Shown here: positions 20,749 through 32,264 of the stretch, piece by piece
Numbering within the stretch: the first letter of the stretch is position 1
Layout of the letters: the number at the start of each line of letters is the position of its first letter
Origin: Isoetes taiwanensis
Lineage: Eukaryota; Streptophyta; Lycopodiopsida; Isoetales; Isoetaceae
Direction of reading: 5' to 3'
DNA: 64,000 bases
Assembly (NCBI GenBank): GCA_021234155.1
Contig: JAJEKV010000053.1
Coordinates: forward strand, 9,497,798 to 9,561,797
The notes under the pieces: generated by a model
What the model saw: only the letters and a program-made list of their open reading frames with translations
Told to the model about the DNA's origin: nothing
Databases searched by the model: none
Program-made: the position numbers and the translations under genes

Positions 20749-23135
20749 GCAGGCACAAGGGCACAAGGCCTCTAAAGTGGTCACAAGTGATTCTCATGAT
20801 AGTGATGGTAGTGCAAGTAGTTACTCCCTGATCTCAGTGGAAAGAGCGTTCTCGCTAGCCCTGTCAATGATCAGCAGAGTACCTTGATATGGATCATCAG
20901 GGTAATATGCATATTCTTTCACATATGCCGTGGATGGATTTCAAACATTGTTGAAGTACTCAAAGAGAAGCTAGAAACACTAACGCATGAAGAAAGTACA
21001 TGGATAGACTCACATCATGGTATGATTGCAGAACTGTCACAGGGAGTATGGTTTCTGGATTCTGGAGCCAGTGACCATATGACAGGGAAAAAGGACTTCT
21101 TTCAAGGCCTTATTGAGAATGAGGACAACAAGAAAGTAAAAATTGGGAGGGGCAAGCTTACAATTAAGAGAGTAGGTACAGTTACATTGGATTTACCAAC
21201 ATGGAATACTCAACTCAAGAATACTCTCTATGTTCCTGGTTTAGAAGCTAATTCGCTATCTATTTCTAAGATTGATGATGCTGGTATGTTTGCCACATTT
21301 GGTAATAGGCAATGTCTCGTTCGAGATAAGAATCATTTGATTCTAGCACCAGGAGTGCGTGAAGGAAGTCTATATAGGCTTAGCTGGTGCAAGGAACAGT
21401 CAATAGCCCTGAATGCCACATCCTCCAGCGCCAACCAAAACTGGCATGAGAGGTTAGGGCATGCAAACTTTCCTGCCTTGAAGAAAATGAAAATTGAAAA
21501 TCTCGTGCAAGGCATACCCGAGACAAAAGTTCCTACAGGTATATGTGAAGGTTGTGCCTTGGGGAGGAAGTCTTATGGCAAGTATAAAGGTACACGTGCA
21601 ACAAAGCCTTTGGATTTGATCCACATGGATGTTTGGGGGCTTGCATACATTGTCTCTGTGGGAGATTCCAGGTATTTTCTTCTTGTCATTGATGATGTTA
21701 CTAGAAAGAGCTGGGTCTTTTTCATGGCATACAAGTCGGATGCATTCCACAACTTTAAACAATGGAGAACTGAAGTTGAAACCTTTATGGAAAAGAAAGT
21801 CAAGGTTGTTAGAACTGACCAAGGTGGCAAATTTGTGAGCGGTGAATTTGCAGCCTTCCTTATAGATCATGATATTCATCATCAGACTTCTGTGGCATTT
21901 GAACATTAACAAAAATGGTGTCGTAGAGCGGAAGAACATGATTGTCCTTGAGTGCACACGGTCCATGCTTCTCTCCAAAGGTATTGAGTCACGGTTTTGG
22001 GCAGAAGCGGTCAATACCGCTGTATACATCATCAATCAGGTCCCTACAAAGGCAGTTCCAAGATGTGTACCAGAAGAAGCATGGTCTGATAAGAAGCCTA
22101 ATGTTGAAGGTTTCAAAGTGTTCGGCTGCACAGCTTATGCACATCTCTCCAAGAACGAAAGGAAGTCTGGTAAACTGTCATGCGCTACGCCATGTATGTT
22201 TGTCGGATATGGAGACAATATTAAAGCTTATAAATTGCATGTGTCTGCCACCCGCAAAATGATCTTTCGCATAAGTGTTGTCTTTCAGGAACATGATTTC
22301 AGCCTTGGCAGTAGCACGACTGCTCAGGTTATAGATCCTCTGCAAACTCTTGAGGATACAGCTAATAAAGACTCAGATTCTGATCACGATGATCCTTGCA
22401 ATTGATACTCCTTTTTGAGATATGGATATCCCCTCTGAACCAGATTCAGAAGGAGATTGTGCTCCTCCAGATGTGCAAGAAGCTTCTGCTCCAAGATGAT
22501 CTGCTCGAGTTGTGAAACATACTGAGAAGATGCTGGAATACATTGAAAGCAGAAAGCCACGAAGCTCAGCCTATCTTGCCTTGCTTAGTAGTGCCTCGAC
22601 AGAGGAGCCACATACATATGAAACAGCACTCCAAAGCCTCCAGCAGTCCCATTGGAAATCAGCTATGGATGAGGAGTAGTCCTCATTGATGGAGAATCAC
22701 ACATGGAACTTGTGCACCTTACCTCCTGGGAGGAAGGCCATTTCATGTAAGTGGGTTTTGAAGCTCAAATATGATAAATATAACAAGGTTTCTAGGTATA
22801 AAGCACGGCTGGTGGAACGCGGATGCTCACAAAAGGCAGGTATAGAGTACCATGAAACCTTTGCTCCTGTTGCTTGACTTACCTCTGTTCAGCAGAATGG
22901 CATTTAGATCTGCAGCAAATGGATGTCAAATCAGCCTTTTCTGCATGGAAAACTCAATGATGAGGTGTACTTGAAACAACCACAAGGATATTAGGTCAAA
23001 GGAGCCGAAACTAAAGTCTGCAAGCTGAACAAGGCCATTTATGGCCTTAAACAATCGCCACGATTGTGGTATGGTACTATTCACTCCTTTTTTACTGCAC
23101 ATGGTTTTGTTCACAGCAATGCAAGTCAAACACGA
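20749..23135 (+). pseudogene. Copia-2 protease, integrase and truncated reverse transcriptase
   Basis: Protease motif FLDSGASDHMTG near 21052. Integrase has NWHERLGHANFPAL, ICEGCALGRKSYG, HMDVWG and VRTDQGGKFV. A frameshift near 21905 separates VERKNMIVLECTRSML. RT begins near 22640 (HWKSAMDEE, SCKWVLKLKYDKYN, KLNKAIYGLKQSPRLWYG) and stops at about 23130 before the catalytic YVDD. RNase H and the 3' LTR are missing. The element was truncated by deletion. Confidence 0.88.
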
Positions 23136-23687
23136 TCCATAAGTCGACACCGCCAAAGGAGGCAAAGGAATTTTTGAGGAATTTTCTTAATTCCTGGACC
23201 GTAAGATACAAAATTAAGAAATCCAATGGTAAGATTCATGCCACATCATTTTTGGCATGATGTGAAGAGCACGTGGATAGGTTAGAATTGTAAGGATTGT
23301 TGTATAGGGGGTTTGGCAAGCCTGCTAATAAAAAGCACACAATAAATTAGGCAATTACGCTATTCAAGTGCATGCAGTCAATGTGGTTCTGAAACAAGAT
23401 CGAAATAGGATACTTGTTAGAAGTTTAGCTCTTCTTCTTTCTTAAACTTTACAATGTTTAATCTGGACAACATCTTTTTATCTTCATCCACACTTATATT
23501 CATATCTTTTCATTATGGCAATTCAAGAAGCTTTTTTTTTTTTTAATTTAGGCATTATATCCTGATTGAGACAATAATTTTTGATGGATCCGAACTTTCT
23601 CAAACACATGTTCAATCATTCAAGAAGCCTAAGAACATTAGATGTAATTTAAAAATCACCAATGCCACGGTTCTATTGCTTCCTTGG
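23136..23687. other. Spacer, nothing recognised
   Basis: AT-rich, with a T run near 23531-23544. No gene or element ends seen. Confidence 0.4.
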
Positions 23688-26600
23688 ATGGGGACGCCCT
23701 AGCTTGCATCTCCTATTTATATCGCCTCCTTCCTCATTTCTAGTCATCGGCGTTCTCTTGAGTTCCTTTCCATTCTCCTCATTTCTGGCTCCACAAGTCT
23801 GTTCCTTCCATGCCTCTTCTCCTACCAGGTACTCCTACCAAGTACGAATCAATTTTGAGTACGAATCAATTTTTACTTTCTTCGTTGCCAGGTATGCAAT
23901 TCTGTGTGGATATGGTTTTCTGGGCATATGGTTCAGGTTTTCACAAGTGCTGATGGTTTGTTTGCCGTGACTTTGAATCGGCTGAGTCCTTTAGATGATA
24001 TGATGTCATGGCCTTGGTGTCGGTTAACCACTTTGATAGTCTTCAGTTCTGGAATCTGGTGTTCCTTTTCTATCCTTGGATTTGTCTCAGTAGTTTTAGA
24101 TCTATTCTTGCTTGGTTTGGGCTGCTTGATTTGCATATATAGACGTTCGTTTGTCAAAAGCTAGGTTATTCTCGAAGCGTGTTTTGTTGATGGCATAGAG
24201 GCTTGTCCTCGAGGTCAAGATTAAGGTTTAAATTGGTTCGTCACTTTCCATTTTTCTCAGAGCTTTTGGGAACAAATTGCCCCGCTTCTTCCCAATTATT
24301 GCTTGTGTGTGTTTTTCTTAAAGTTTTTGCGGTAAAAGGCGTAAAACCGCCTTTGGTTGGACCAATTTGGATGGGTTTGATCCGATTTACTTGCGTGTCG
24401 AATGGGGCGGGGTTTGTGGCTTGTCTGCATAAGTTTCAAACAACGATCGATTGGAGGATTTCGATCTTTGAGGATTCGTGCGGGATTCGCTCTCACCGAT
24501 GGTGGCGGTTTGATTTGATTCTTGTTTAGTTCGATTTCGGTTAGTTGATTACGTGCCGCGGAGTAGTTCTTGGCCCGTAGTTTTCTATCTCCCCGCCATG
24601 CTTTCGCCGACAAGATTTCTTTAGATCGTTTTCCTTTGCCCTATTGCCTCGACCTACCCGGATCTATCTTACGCCTTGTTTTCTTCATTTGATTACGGCT
24701 TTTTCTTTCTCTGAAATCCACCGCCTTCAGCCTTCCTTACATTTACCGCCTCTTACGTTACGTGGAAGGCATGCCGCTGCGTGGCGGGGGCCACGTGGCG
24801 GCACCATTTGCAGCCCGGACCATCCGGAAGCAGCCCGCAGTTCCTGCTACCTGCTATGATGATGGCTACCTGTGCCATCGGTGGTGAGCCCCAGTATTCT
24901 GGTGCTCACTTTTTGTTTCTACGTTTAAACCTTCAAGGGTCATTTTATGAATTTTTACCTCTGAATTATTAAATTTTCCTAGACCCTTGGCATTTTAATT
25001 GGTTATACCTTGTTGCTCCCTAGTCCAGAGTGCCCCACAACGTTTCCTTGTCTTGCAGTAGATTGATTAGTCGTTAGTACCTACAGTAGTTGTTGTTGTG
25101 CGATCGTTCTCAGTTCCATGGCTTCACTATCTTTGTGATATATGCATGATTTGACTTAGAAAAGGTTGCGCTGCATTTTATTTTCGATAGAATGCCTTTG
25201 GCTAAGGTTGAGTTTTTCTATGAAGCTTGGGTTTTATTCCGTCTTGGTGTGTGTGTCTAGTGGTTTTTTTTTACCTTTATTATCTATTTGTAGATTGCTT
25301 TGAGTTTTTCATAATTGATCTAGGATTAATTGGGCTCGATTTGAACATGTAAATGGTGATGACTCATGTCATCCATCCGTCCATTACGTTCCTTGCCCCT
25401 TCTCACTTCTATTCTATTCCCTCTAGCTTAGAGCTCAATGGTGTATCTCATTTGTCAAGTTCGTAGTGGCAAGGGATTTTCTCTTTTTTCATTCTTATCT
25501 GGTGACTCTTTGTTTAGTTTCTATATAGACAGGTTGTTCCAGGGAATGATCATGCTAACATCAAATCATTTATTCACCACGAAACGCTTTGACGAGATGT
25601 TTTTTACTCGGGATTGTGTTTATCCAAGGTGCCTCATTCTTGACATGCAAGATTCCCATTGATGGTAAGACTTTAAAGATATATTTATCTTTGCATGGCA
25701 CCTTCGTGTGTGCATGGACCTTTTGGAGAGGTTGTAAGGTGTTGATCTTACATTAGCAGGGATATGATTAGGTTGCCACTTGTTAACCATACATTGGGCT
25801 TGCTGTGGGTTGGTGCTAGTTGTTGACAGGTTGTTTGTCTAATTTTAATATGCGTCAGTCATCCCGTGAGAGTGCTTGTTGGTTCATTTCAAGTTTGTGC
25901 ATCTAGTTTTTACGGGTTACATTGCACGTGCTTGGGCATCATTATCAATCCAGACCTGGCAAGAGGTTTCTCTATGGTATAGAGTTTGTATTTCCTAACG
26001 TTGTGGCGAATTTTTAATAGGCGCATTCTGTTCATTTCTAGCATTCTTCCCCCCTTATTTTCCTTCTCGTTTTGGTTGCATGCTTGCGCTCATTTCTAGT
26101 GTTGCAATAGCCTCGGCTTCTCCTAGTTCTTAGTCATGCTTCATGTCCATTCTGGCGACTGCTTATGGTCAATTGTCGTGTTGTTTGTTTACTGGTTGGG
26201 GGTATTTCTAGATACCCACAGTTGTTCCATCCTTTTGATCAGCACAGATTAGAGTTGAGATATGCGTAACTATTGGGGCTTGATTTCTTTTCCTTTATTC
26301 TAAGTCCATTTTTCTATTATTTCATTCTTTTGTTATATATATTAGATTGAGCATGTCTGCATAGATGCAGGTCTCTCCGGTTGCAACCTTAGTTGTGATT
26401 TTATTTTTGGGCTCCACATCATTGGCACACATGCCTCAAGTTGCATTTTTCTATTTTCGATCGTTATGACAAGATTAACGTGTAGTATTCATTCCTTGCT
26501 TAGTCGTGTTTGCTTGTTTATGATTTATCTTTGGTTTTGCTTTGTTTTTTAAGGCTGTTTTGTTTCTATGCGTGCGTGCTTAATTTAGAGTCGCAAGAGT

Positions 26601-27305
26601 TTTTTATTTTATTTGTTCTTTTCATTCCTGGTATATCCAATTTCCCTTGCTAAAATTTCCCACTTTGACCTTTTCCATTTTTGCACCATTGATGAGTTTC
26701 TTTGTTCCAGATGCTTCTTCGATTCCGTTTTCCCTTCGGCTCATCTTTGGTTCCTTTTGCGCTATTATCCTATTAGGTTCCATAGGTCGCATTGTTGCAG
26801 TTTTTTGTTAGAAGTTTGATCACGGTCTTATTTTTTCCATTTCTTGGCATGTCACTATCTCGCTATGTTCTTCCTATTCTCGATTCCGTTATCTATCTTA
26901 TTTCTCCATTTGTTGACATGTTCGCATCCTCACTATGTTCTTTTGCTTCGTTCCCTATTCTTAATTCCTCCATCTATCTTGCTTGTTTTTTGTCATCAGG
27001 TTTCTCTTTCACTTGCTAATCCCCTTCTTCTCTTCCTTTACGTTCAAGTTCTATCATAGATGTCTCGTCCCATTCAACCGTTTTTGCATTACTAGTCCCG
27101 GTTGCTCTGTGGCTTCTTTTATTCCATGTATCCTGTGATGTGCCCTTCGTCTATTTTTCATTCCTCTATATCTTTCAGTAGTTGTGCTATGTCCATCTAT
27201 TCTTGATCCCATTTTCCGTCCACTTTATTTGCTTCGTTTTTTCTAAGGTTGCTCTAAGGTCCTATATAGTTCTCGAGCTTTATTTCTTTTTGTATGCGTA
27301 TGTCA

Positions 27306-28070
27306 GTGCACGCTCCTTTCTCATATGTTCTCAGTTGTTTCTCATGATTGCCTTTGAGGGTGTATGCACGCTTTTTTGTCATATGTTCTCAGTTTTTGCA
27401 TTGTGCGACCTTAGCCCATTTGTTTTCTATGTTTCAGGTTGTTCCTTGTGCATTCCTTCTTTTGTTCCTATGTTCCATATTGTTCCTTTTTGTTTTTGGT
27501 GCCATTGTTCTTTTGCATTTTTTGGTCACGTTGGTTCGGTCACTTTCATTGCTCTCTGGGCCACAGTGTGTTCTTTTACTGACATTGCCCCATTTGTTGG
27601 ACCATTAATTTCTGTTCTTATCGTTCATGTTGGATAGGCCGCTATGTACATCTTGCATCCTCATAAACTTGTTATTAGATGTTCACAGAGTTGCATTTCT
27701 CTTGGTCTTTCAGTTGTCTCCTCTACGAGCGTACATGCCCTCCTTAGGCCTTTATGTATGTGGACGTCTTTGTCTTTTTTGTTCCTTGCATGTTCGTCAT
27801 GTTTTTGGTTTTCTTATTCTGATTCCTTTGTTTTCTATTCGTTCATTTGTTACTATGTTCCATGTTGTTCTTCTTTGCCCCTTTCGTAGAATTGTTCTAC
27901 TTGAGATGTTTGGTCACGTTGATTCAACACTTTCATTGCTCTATTGGCCACATTATGTTCTTTTGCGGATATTATTTTTGTCCAGTATTTTTATTATCCT
28001 ATCATTCATGCTGGATAGGTCCCTTTGTATGTCTTGCATTCCCACGAACTTGTTTTGGATGTTCGTGTGC
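27306..28070 (+). repeat. Degenerate tandem duplication (~385-bp unit) within the T-rich block
   Basis: Blocks TATGTTCCATRTTGTTC (27472 and 27854), GGTCACGTTGRTTC (27523 and 27913) and GGATAGG...CTTGCATYC (27632 and 28013) recur in order at about 385 bp. A smaller ~53-bp repeat (CATATGTTCTCAGTT) occurs at 27320 and 27379. Confidence 0.6.
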
Positions 28071-29011
28071 TCCTTTGCTTCATTTTTGCACCCGTTGTTC
28101 TCTGCTCATTTTACCCGATTTGGCCATTAGCCCTGTTAATCTCTATAGTCTCACTTGCCTCGTGATTTCGGACTTTCTCATTTGGTTTTGCTCTCCAAGC
28201 CTGCGTATTGCTTCATTCTGGCGTGTTCACACTGTTTTACGTATTCATATTGCTCGACATCTTTTTTGTCTATGTTATAGTTATCTTATCCCTTATGTAT
28301 TTGGCCTATTATTGTCCCATTTACCCAATCGCTCTCGTTATTATTGTGCACATTCATATGTCTATTCCAGGTCTCCCTCTGTGCCTTGCATGCTCCTTCT
28401 GGTCCTTGAGTTCTTTTATCCTGTTAGCCTCTTCTATTATTTCGGTCCAGTCTGGTCTCTTTAAAATTTGGACCCATTTGCTGAGTTGTTTCATAGGTAA
28501 ACTAGTGTATAGCAATTTCTTTGCTTATCTCTTTGATTGAAACTCATCTCTCTTGCCCTCATTGTTTTCATAGCATCTTGTTTTTGGCAGTTTTTCCATT
28601 TAAATTGGTCCCTTTAGATTTGTCGTTAGGATATTCGTTGTGTCTGTTTGTAAGGTTCTTACTCGTTGTCCCATTAATCCTATAGCTTTCTTACTCAATT
28701 TGATCTATTTAGCATGTTTTTTAGTATATTATCCGATTTAGCATTATGGTTTTGCGTGCATTTGATCTGTCTTGCTTACACCGCTATATTTAGATTTTGG
28801 AGGTTTTGGATGCTATGGTACATGCAAGCATTATCCTGTATTATTTCTTTATGTTTTTCGGTGTTTTCCTTGTCACTTTTTTCGTTAAGTTTGTAGCTTG
28901 TTTCTAGTTCCTATTTTATTATTTTTCTATTTCTTCCCCCGTTAACTCATGTGCATCATGCCCTTTCTGCTTTTGCGTCTAGTTGCCTTGTTTTTTCTCA
29001 GTTTGTTGCCT

Positions 29012-29013
29012 TA

Positions 29014-29050
<37 letters not shown>
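29012..29050 (+). repeat. Poly-T run of about 38 bases
   Basis: Uninterrupted T run. It may be the tail of a minus-strand retroposon, but I could not find its target duplication. Confidence 0.8.
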
Positions 29051-29054
<4 letters not shown>

Positions 29055-29369
29055 GGTTGACTCCATTAGTTCATTGAGTCCATCAGCCCTTCGCTTTATC
29101 TTTTGCTTATTTGCACTATTGTATTAAGTTAGTCCTTCTTGACTACATCGCTTTCTTTTATATATTTACCAGGTCTCCTCTTGAGTCGCCTTAGTTCTCC
29201 TTTTCCTTGTTGGTGTTCATATATCATATTCTTTGCCCTCTGCTTCACAGTTTGTCTGCCCCCTTTGCTTAGTCTGTTCTAATCATTCTGTGTTGTCCAT
29301 CTCTCCCCTCGTTTGCCTTTGCCCTGTTGTCCTAGTTGGCTCCATTCTTTTTGAGGTAGATTCCTCTTC

Positions 29370-30395
29370 TATCGGCCAACTAATTGTATCATAGGACCCA
29401 TCCTATATTGCGATATGGGGACGCCCCAGCTTGCATCTCCTATTTATATCGCCTCCTTCCTCATTTCTAGTCATCGGCGTTCTCTTGAGTTCCTTTCCAT
29501 TCTCCTCATTTCTGGCTCCACAAGTCTCCCGCCCTCCTCTCCCTCAATATTATCTGAGCTTGTTGGGTCATATCTACGGTTGATTTTCTGTTTCTCATAT
29601 TCCTTTGTTGAAGTTGCTCCATTTCCTTCTAATCGGTCTGTCATCTTTATGTTTATCTATTTTTCTATACCTCTCGGATCATCCTGAGGTCGTGATAACC
29701 TCCATGTTTTCTTTCTATCTTCTTTGAAAGTGCATATGTTCTTATTTTTCATTTTTTCTCGGCGTGGCACTGTTGCCTCCGAGGCTTACTCATTATTTCA
29801 TTCTTTCTCGGCGTGGCACTGTAGCCTCCGAGTTATAATTTCTTTTCATTGTCTCTCGGCGTGGCGATGTAGCCTCCGAGGCAACACTAGTCGGATGGTT
29901 TTCCTACGATGTTCATTCCGTGGAAGGTTCCCGATTGGTCGGCTGTTGTTTCTTTTTCGGCGTGGCCAATGGAGCCACCGAGCCTTATTATTGGTTTGAT
30001 ACAATATTGTATTGATGCGCTGGGCGCCTAACTCCCTAATATGTCATTTTCCTGTTACAACTTTGACTCTATAGGTTACTCTTGGAGTATCTCGGTTATC
30101 ACGGTGTGAGGGATCGCGCTTCATCCTTGAAGAGTCTCGCCATCCTGTTTATCGGAGTATTCTCGGCTGACATATGTTAGCGATGGAGCAGCCCTCATTT
30201 TTGCTTAGCCTACATGGAGGATGATTCGTCTCTTTATCTATTCATGCTCTCGATGATTGTCTAGTTTCGGAGCATGTTTTTTCAAAACTTCAACCCCTAG
30301 TACGGGGAACCAATTTGTACTCAGTGTTTCAAAGGACTCAATGAGAACACCACTTCACTTATCGGCCAACTAATTGTATCATAGGACCCATCCTA
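29370..30395 (+). repeat. 990-bp interval bounded by a perfect 36-bp direct repeat
   Basis: 29370-29405 and 30360-30395 are identical over 36 bp, starting TATCGGCCAACTAATTGTAT. The first copy ends 10 bp before the 113-bp repeat at 29415. The arrangement suggests a duplication or an insertion event rather than a target-site duplication. Confidence 0.7.
29758..29982 (+). repeat. Four hairpin motifs CTCGGCGTGGC...GCCTCCGAG
   Basis: Copies at 29758, 29807, 29854 and 29956 share CTCGGCGTGGC, a 4-6-base loop, then GCCTCCGAG (GCCACCGAG in the last). Each can pair CTCGG with CCGAG. The loop varies while both arms are kept. Confidence 0.8.
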
Positions 30396-30880
30396 GGAAT
30401 TGGAAGCATGAAAATGAGCAGTCTTACTTTTCCAAGAATTAATTGGAGCTTGGCACCTGCAAATAGTGATGTCTAACCAGTAATCTTTGGGCCCCATATT
30501 CTCTTTTATTTTGTGAAATGGAAGTTCCAATAGCACATAACTCTTAATTTAGGTGAACTTTGGACTCAACTGCATTGCTTAGAAATCTTGGAACATTATG
30601 TCTAAGTGTGTAATGTTCTAATATACTCAAGCTTTTCCGAAATGCATTCCGACAAGGTACTTGTACTATAAGAATCATCAATGACTCTTTTATCTTTGGA
30701 CTCGAAATATTAGTTTGGCATTGCTAGAGATATCACTCTATCATGTACGACAATCTCTACTCTCCAGGATAGAAAAATCCCTCTGCTAACTCGAACCAAT
30801 TGTGATGGCCAAGTGTTCGAGCAAAGAATAGGAAGGTGTCATTTTCCATTCCTTCTCTAGAATGACATATATTGCAGTGC
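30396..30880. other. Spacer, nothing recognised
   Basis: No coding frame above chance or repeat ends detected. Confidence 0.35.
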
Positions 30881-31420
30881 GAAAGCATATAACCATATAG
30901 CACATATAGACATACCACCTCAAAAGGTGGGTTAACTATCATCGAACAAGACCAACAACATCACGTAATACATCACATGAGGAAGATTCCTCCCCTGGTT
31001 TGATCGACAGTCAAGTCCTCAAGGTAATAATAGACAAAATCATGAGAACAGTGTTCGGTTGGCATATAACATTAGCTATGGTTGTCCATTCCACCCATAT
31101 GTTTTGTGCACACTTGCTAATACGCTAAAACATGATGGGCACTATAGCCTGCCGGAGATATGATCCCAAGGGATCACTTTGGGATTACATCTCCTTCAGT
31201 TCGATGAGGCAAGAAAAAGAACACTCTCGTCCGCAGTACAACATGCAACTATGGGAGCTAGAATATCGTGACGCAACACATTCATGTCCAGTTTAACCCC
31301 TCGGAGGACGTATCATTTAGGAGGTGTCGGGCATATACTCTGCCCATACACGGTGACAAACTAATAGACTTAGCCCATTGTGAAACAAAATACACCAAGG
31401 TTCCTGCCATACATCAATGC
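30881..31420 (+). repeat. Decayed LTR relic of the gypsy LTR family
   Basis: Degenerate matches to the LTR at 52911-54551 and more weakly to 32265-33924: CATACCACCT..AAAGGTGG, GGTTGTCCATTCCACCC, GTGCACACTTGC, ATGGGCACTATAGCCTGCCGGAG, and CCCATACACGG. It keeps their order but has lost its ends. Confidence 0.5.
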
Positions 31421-32264
31421 CTCACTTATTCGTTCTAGTCATAACATGCCACCAGCAACCAGGTGAGCTCTGCACATGTCAAAATTAAAGGGATTTAAGG
31501 AATTCTCTTCATAGAAGCATACTATTAATGGCTTCTAGGATCTCGACCTTCCTTGCCCATACATGAGGTACACGTGAACATTCATAATTTTGATACATCA
31601 GAATAGTAACTTGAAATAATAAGAATTGAATTACAGAACCTTAATTTAAGATTTCTACGCATTTATTAGGGTTTATGCTTAAGGTTACTACACAGAAGAT
31701 GTTGGACAAATATCAAAAAATGGTTCATCGTGCAAAACGTATATTTATACGGCCATTTTGCTATGGTTTCTATATGAGTCTGTTAATATAATGCTATGGA
31801 GGTATGTTGGGGTTTATAGACTGCGCAATGCTAGTGTAATTCTTACTTATATGGTTGGGCATGTATGTATATGTTATACACAGCTCTCCAGTATTTTTTG
31901 TATGTACCTTCCTTGGGCTCGAGATGCAAAGGTCGAGCCTTTACATTTTGATTTTAGGGCTGGAGTCGGCTTACAGGTTGAAGACACCTTTTTGGTTCTA
32001 AATTTGCATTGGCAGAGGCTTTCCCTTGGTTCTGGATTTGTGGTGGCATAGGCAGCACTTCTCAGAGACAACGACAGAGGCACTATCAAAGGCTTACCTT
32101 GCACCAGTGGTAGACTATAGAATCATAGCTGCTTAAATCAACAGGGGTTTATTAGAAAAACATGTATGTTTTAAGATCTAACTATAGCAGATTAGAGGTT
32201 GTTAATTGGATCAAAAGAAGTGAACTCTTTGTGGGGAGTGTTTTAGGCAAATGAACAACCCAAG
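31421..32264. other. Spacer up to the gypsy insertion site
   Basis: Ends with the target site CCAAG at 32260-32264. The plus-strand frame 31758-32051 contains VEPLHFDFRAGVGLQVED and could be an exon relic, but I do not recognise it. Confidence 0.3.

Larger units (their letters stand above)
23688..29527 (+). repeat. 5.7-kb T-rich non-coding block bounded by a 113-bp direct repeat
   Basis: 23688-23800 and 29415-29527 are nearly identical (one mismatch seen) and include a TATA-like TATTTATAT. Between them the plus strand is strongly T-rich. Open frames of 60-205 residues encode only Phe/Leu/Ser/Cys-rich sequence, as expected from composition, with no motif. It could be a large non-coding retroelement derivative, or a segmental duplication of a promoter-like sequence. 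I see no PBS or polypurine tract that would prove LTRs. Confidence 0.55.

Noticed and set aside
24203-28540. Several 100-205 residue Phe/Leu-rich frames that look like membrane proteins
   Set aside because: The plus strand is T-rich, so hydrophobic codons arise by composition; frames overlap each other and show no motif or consistent start.
23688-29527. Standard LTR retrotransposon
   Set aside because: The 113-bp repeats lack TG...CA ends, and no PBS, polypurine tract, target duplication or coding domain was found.
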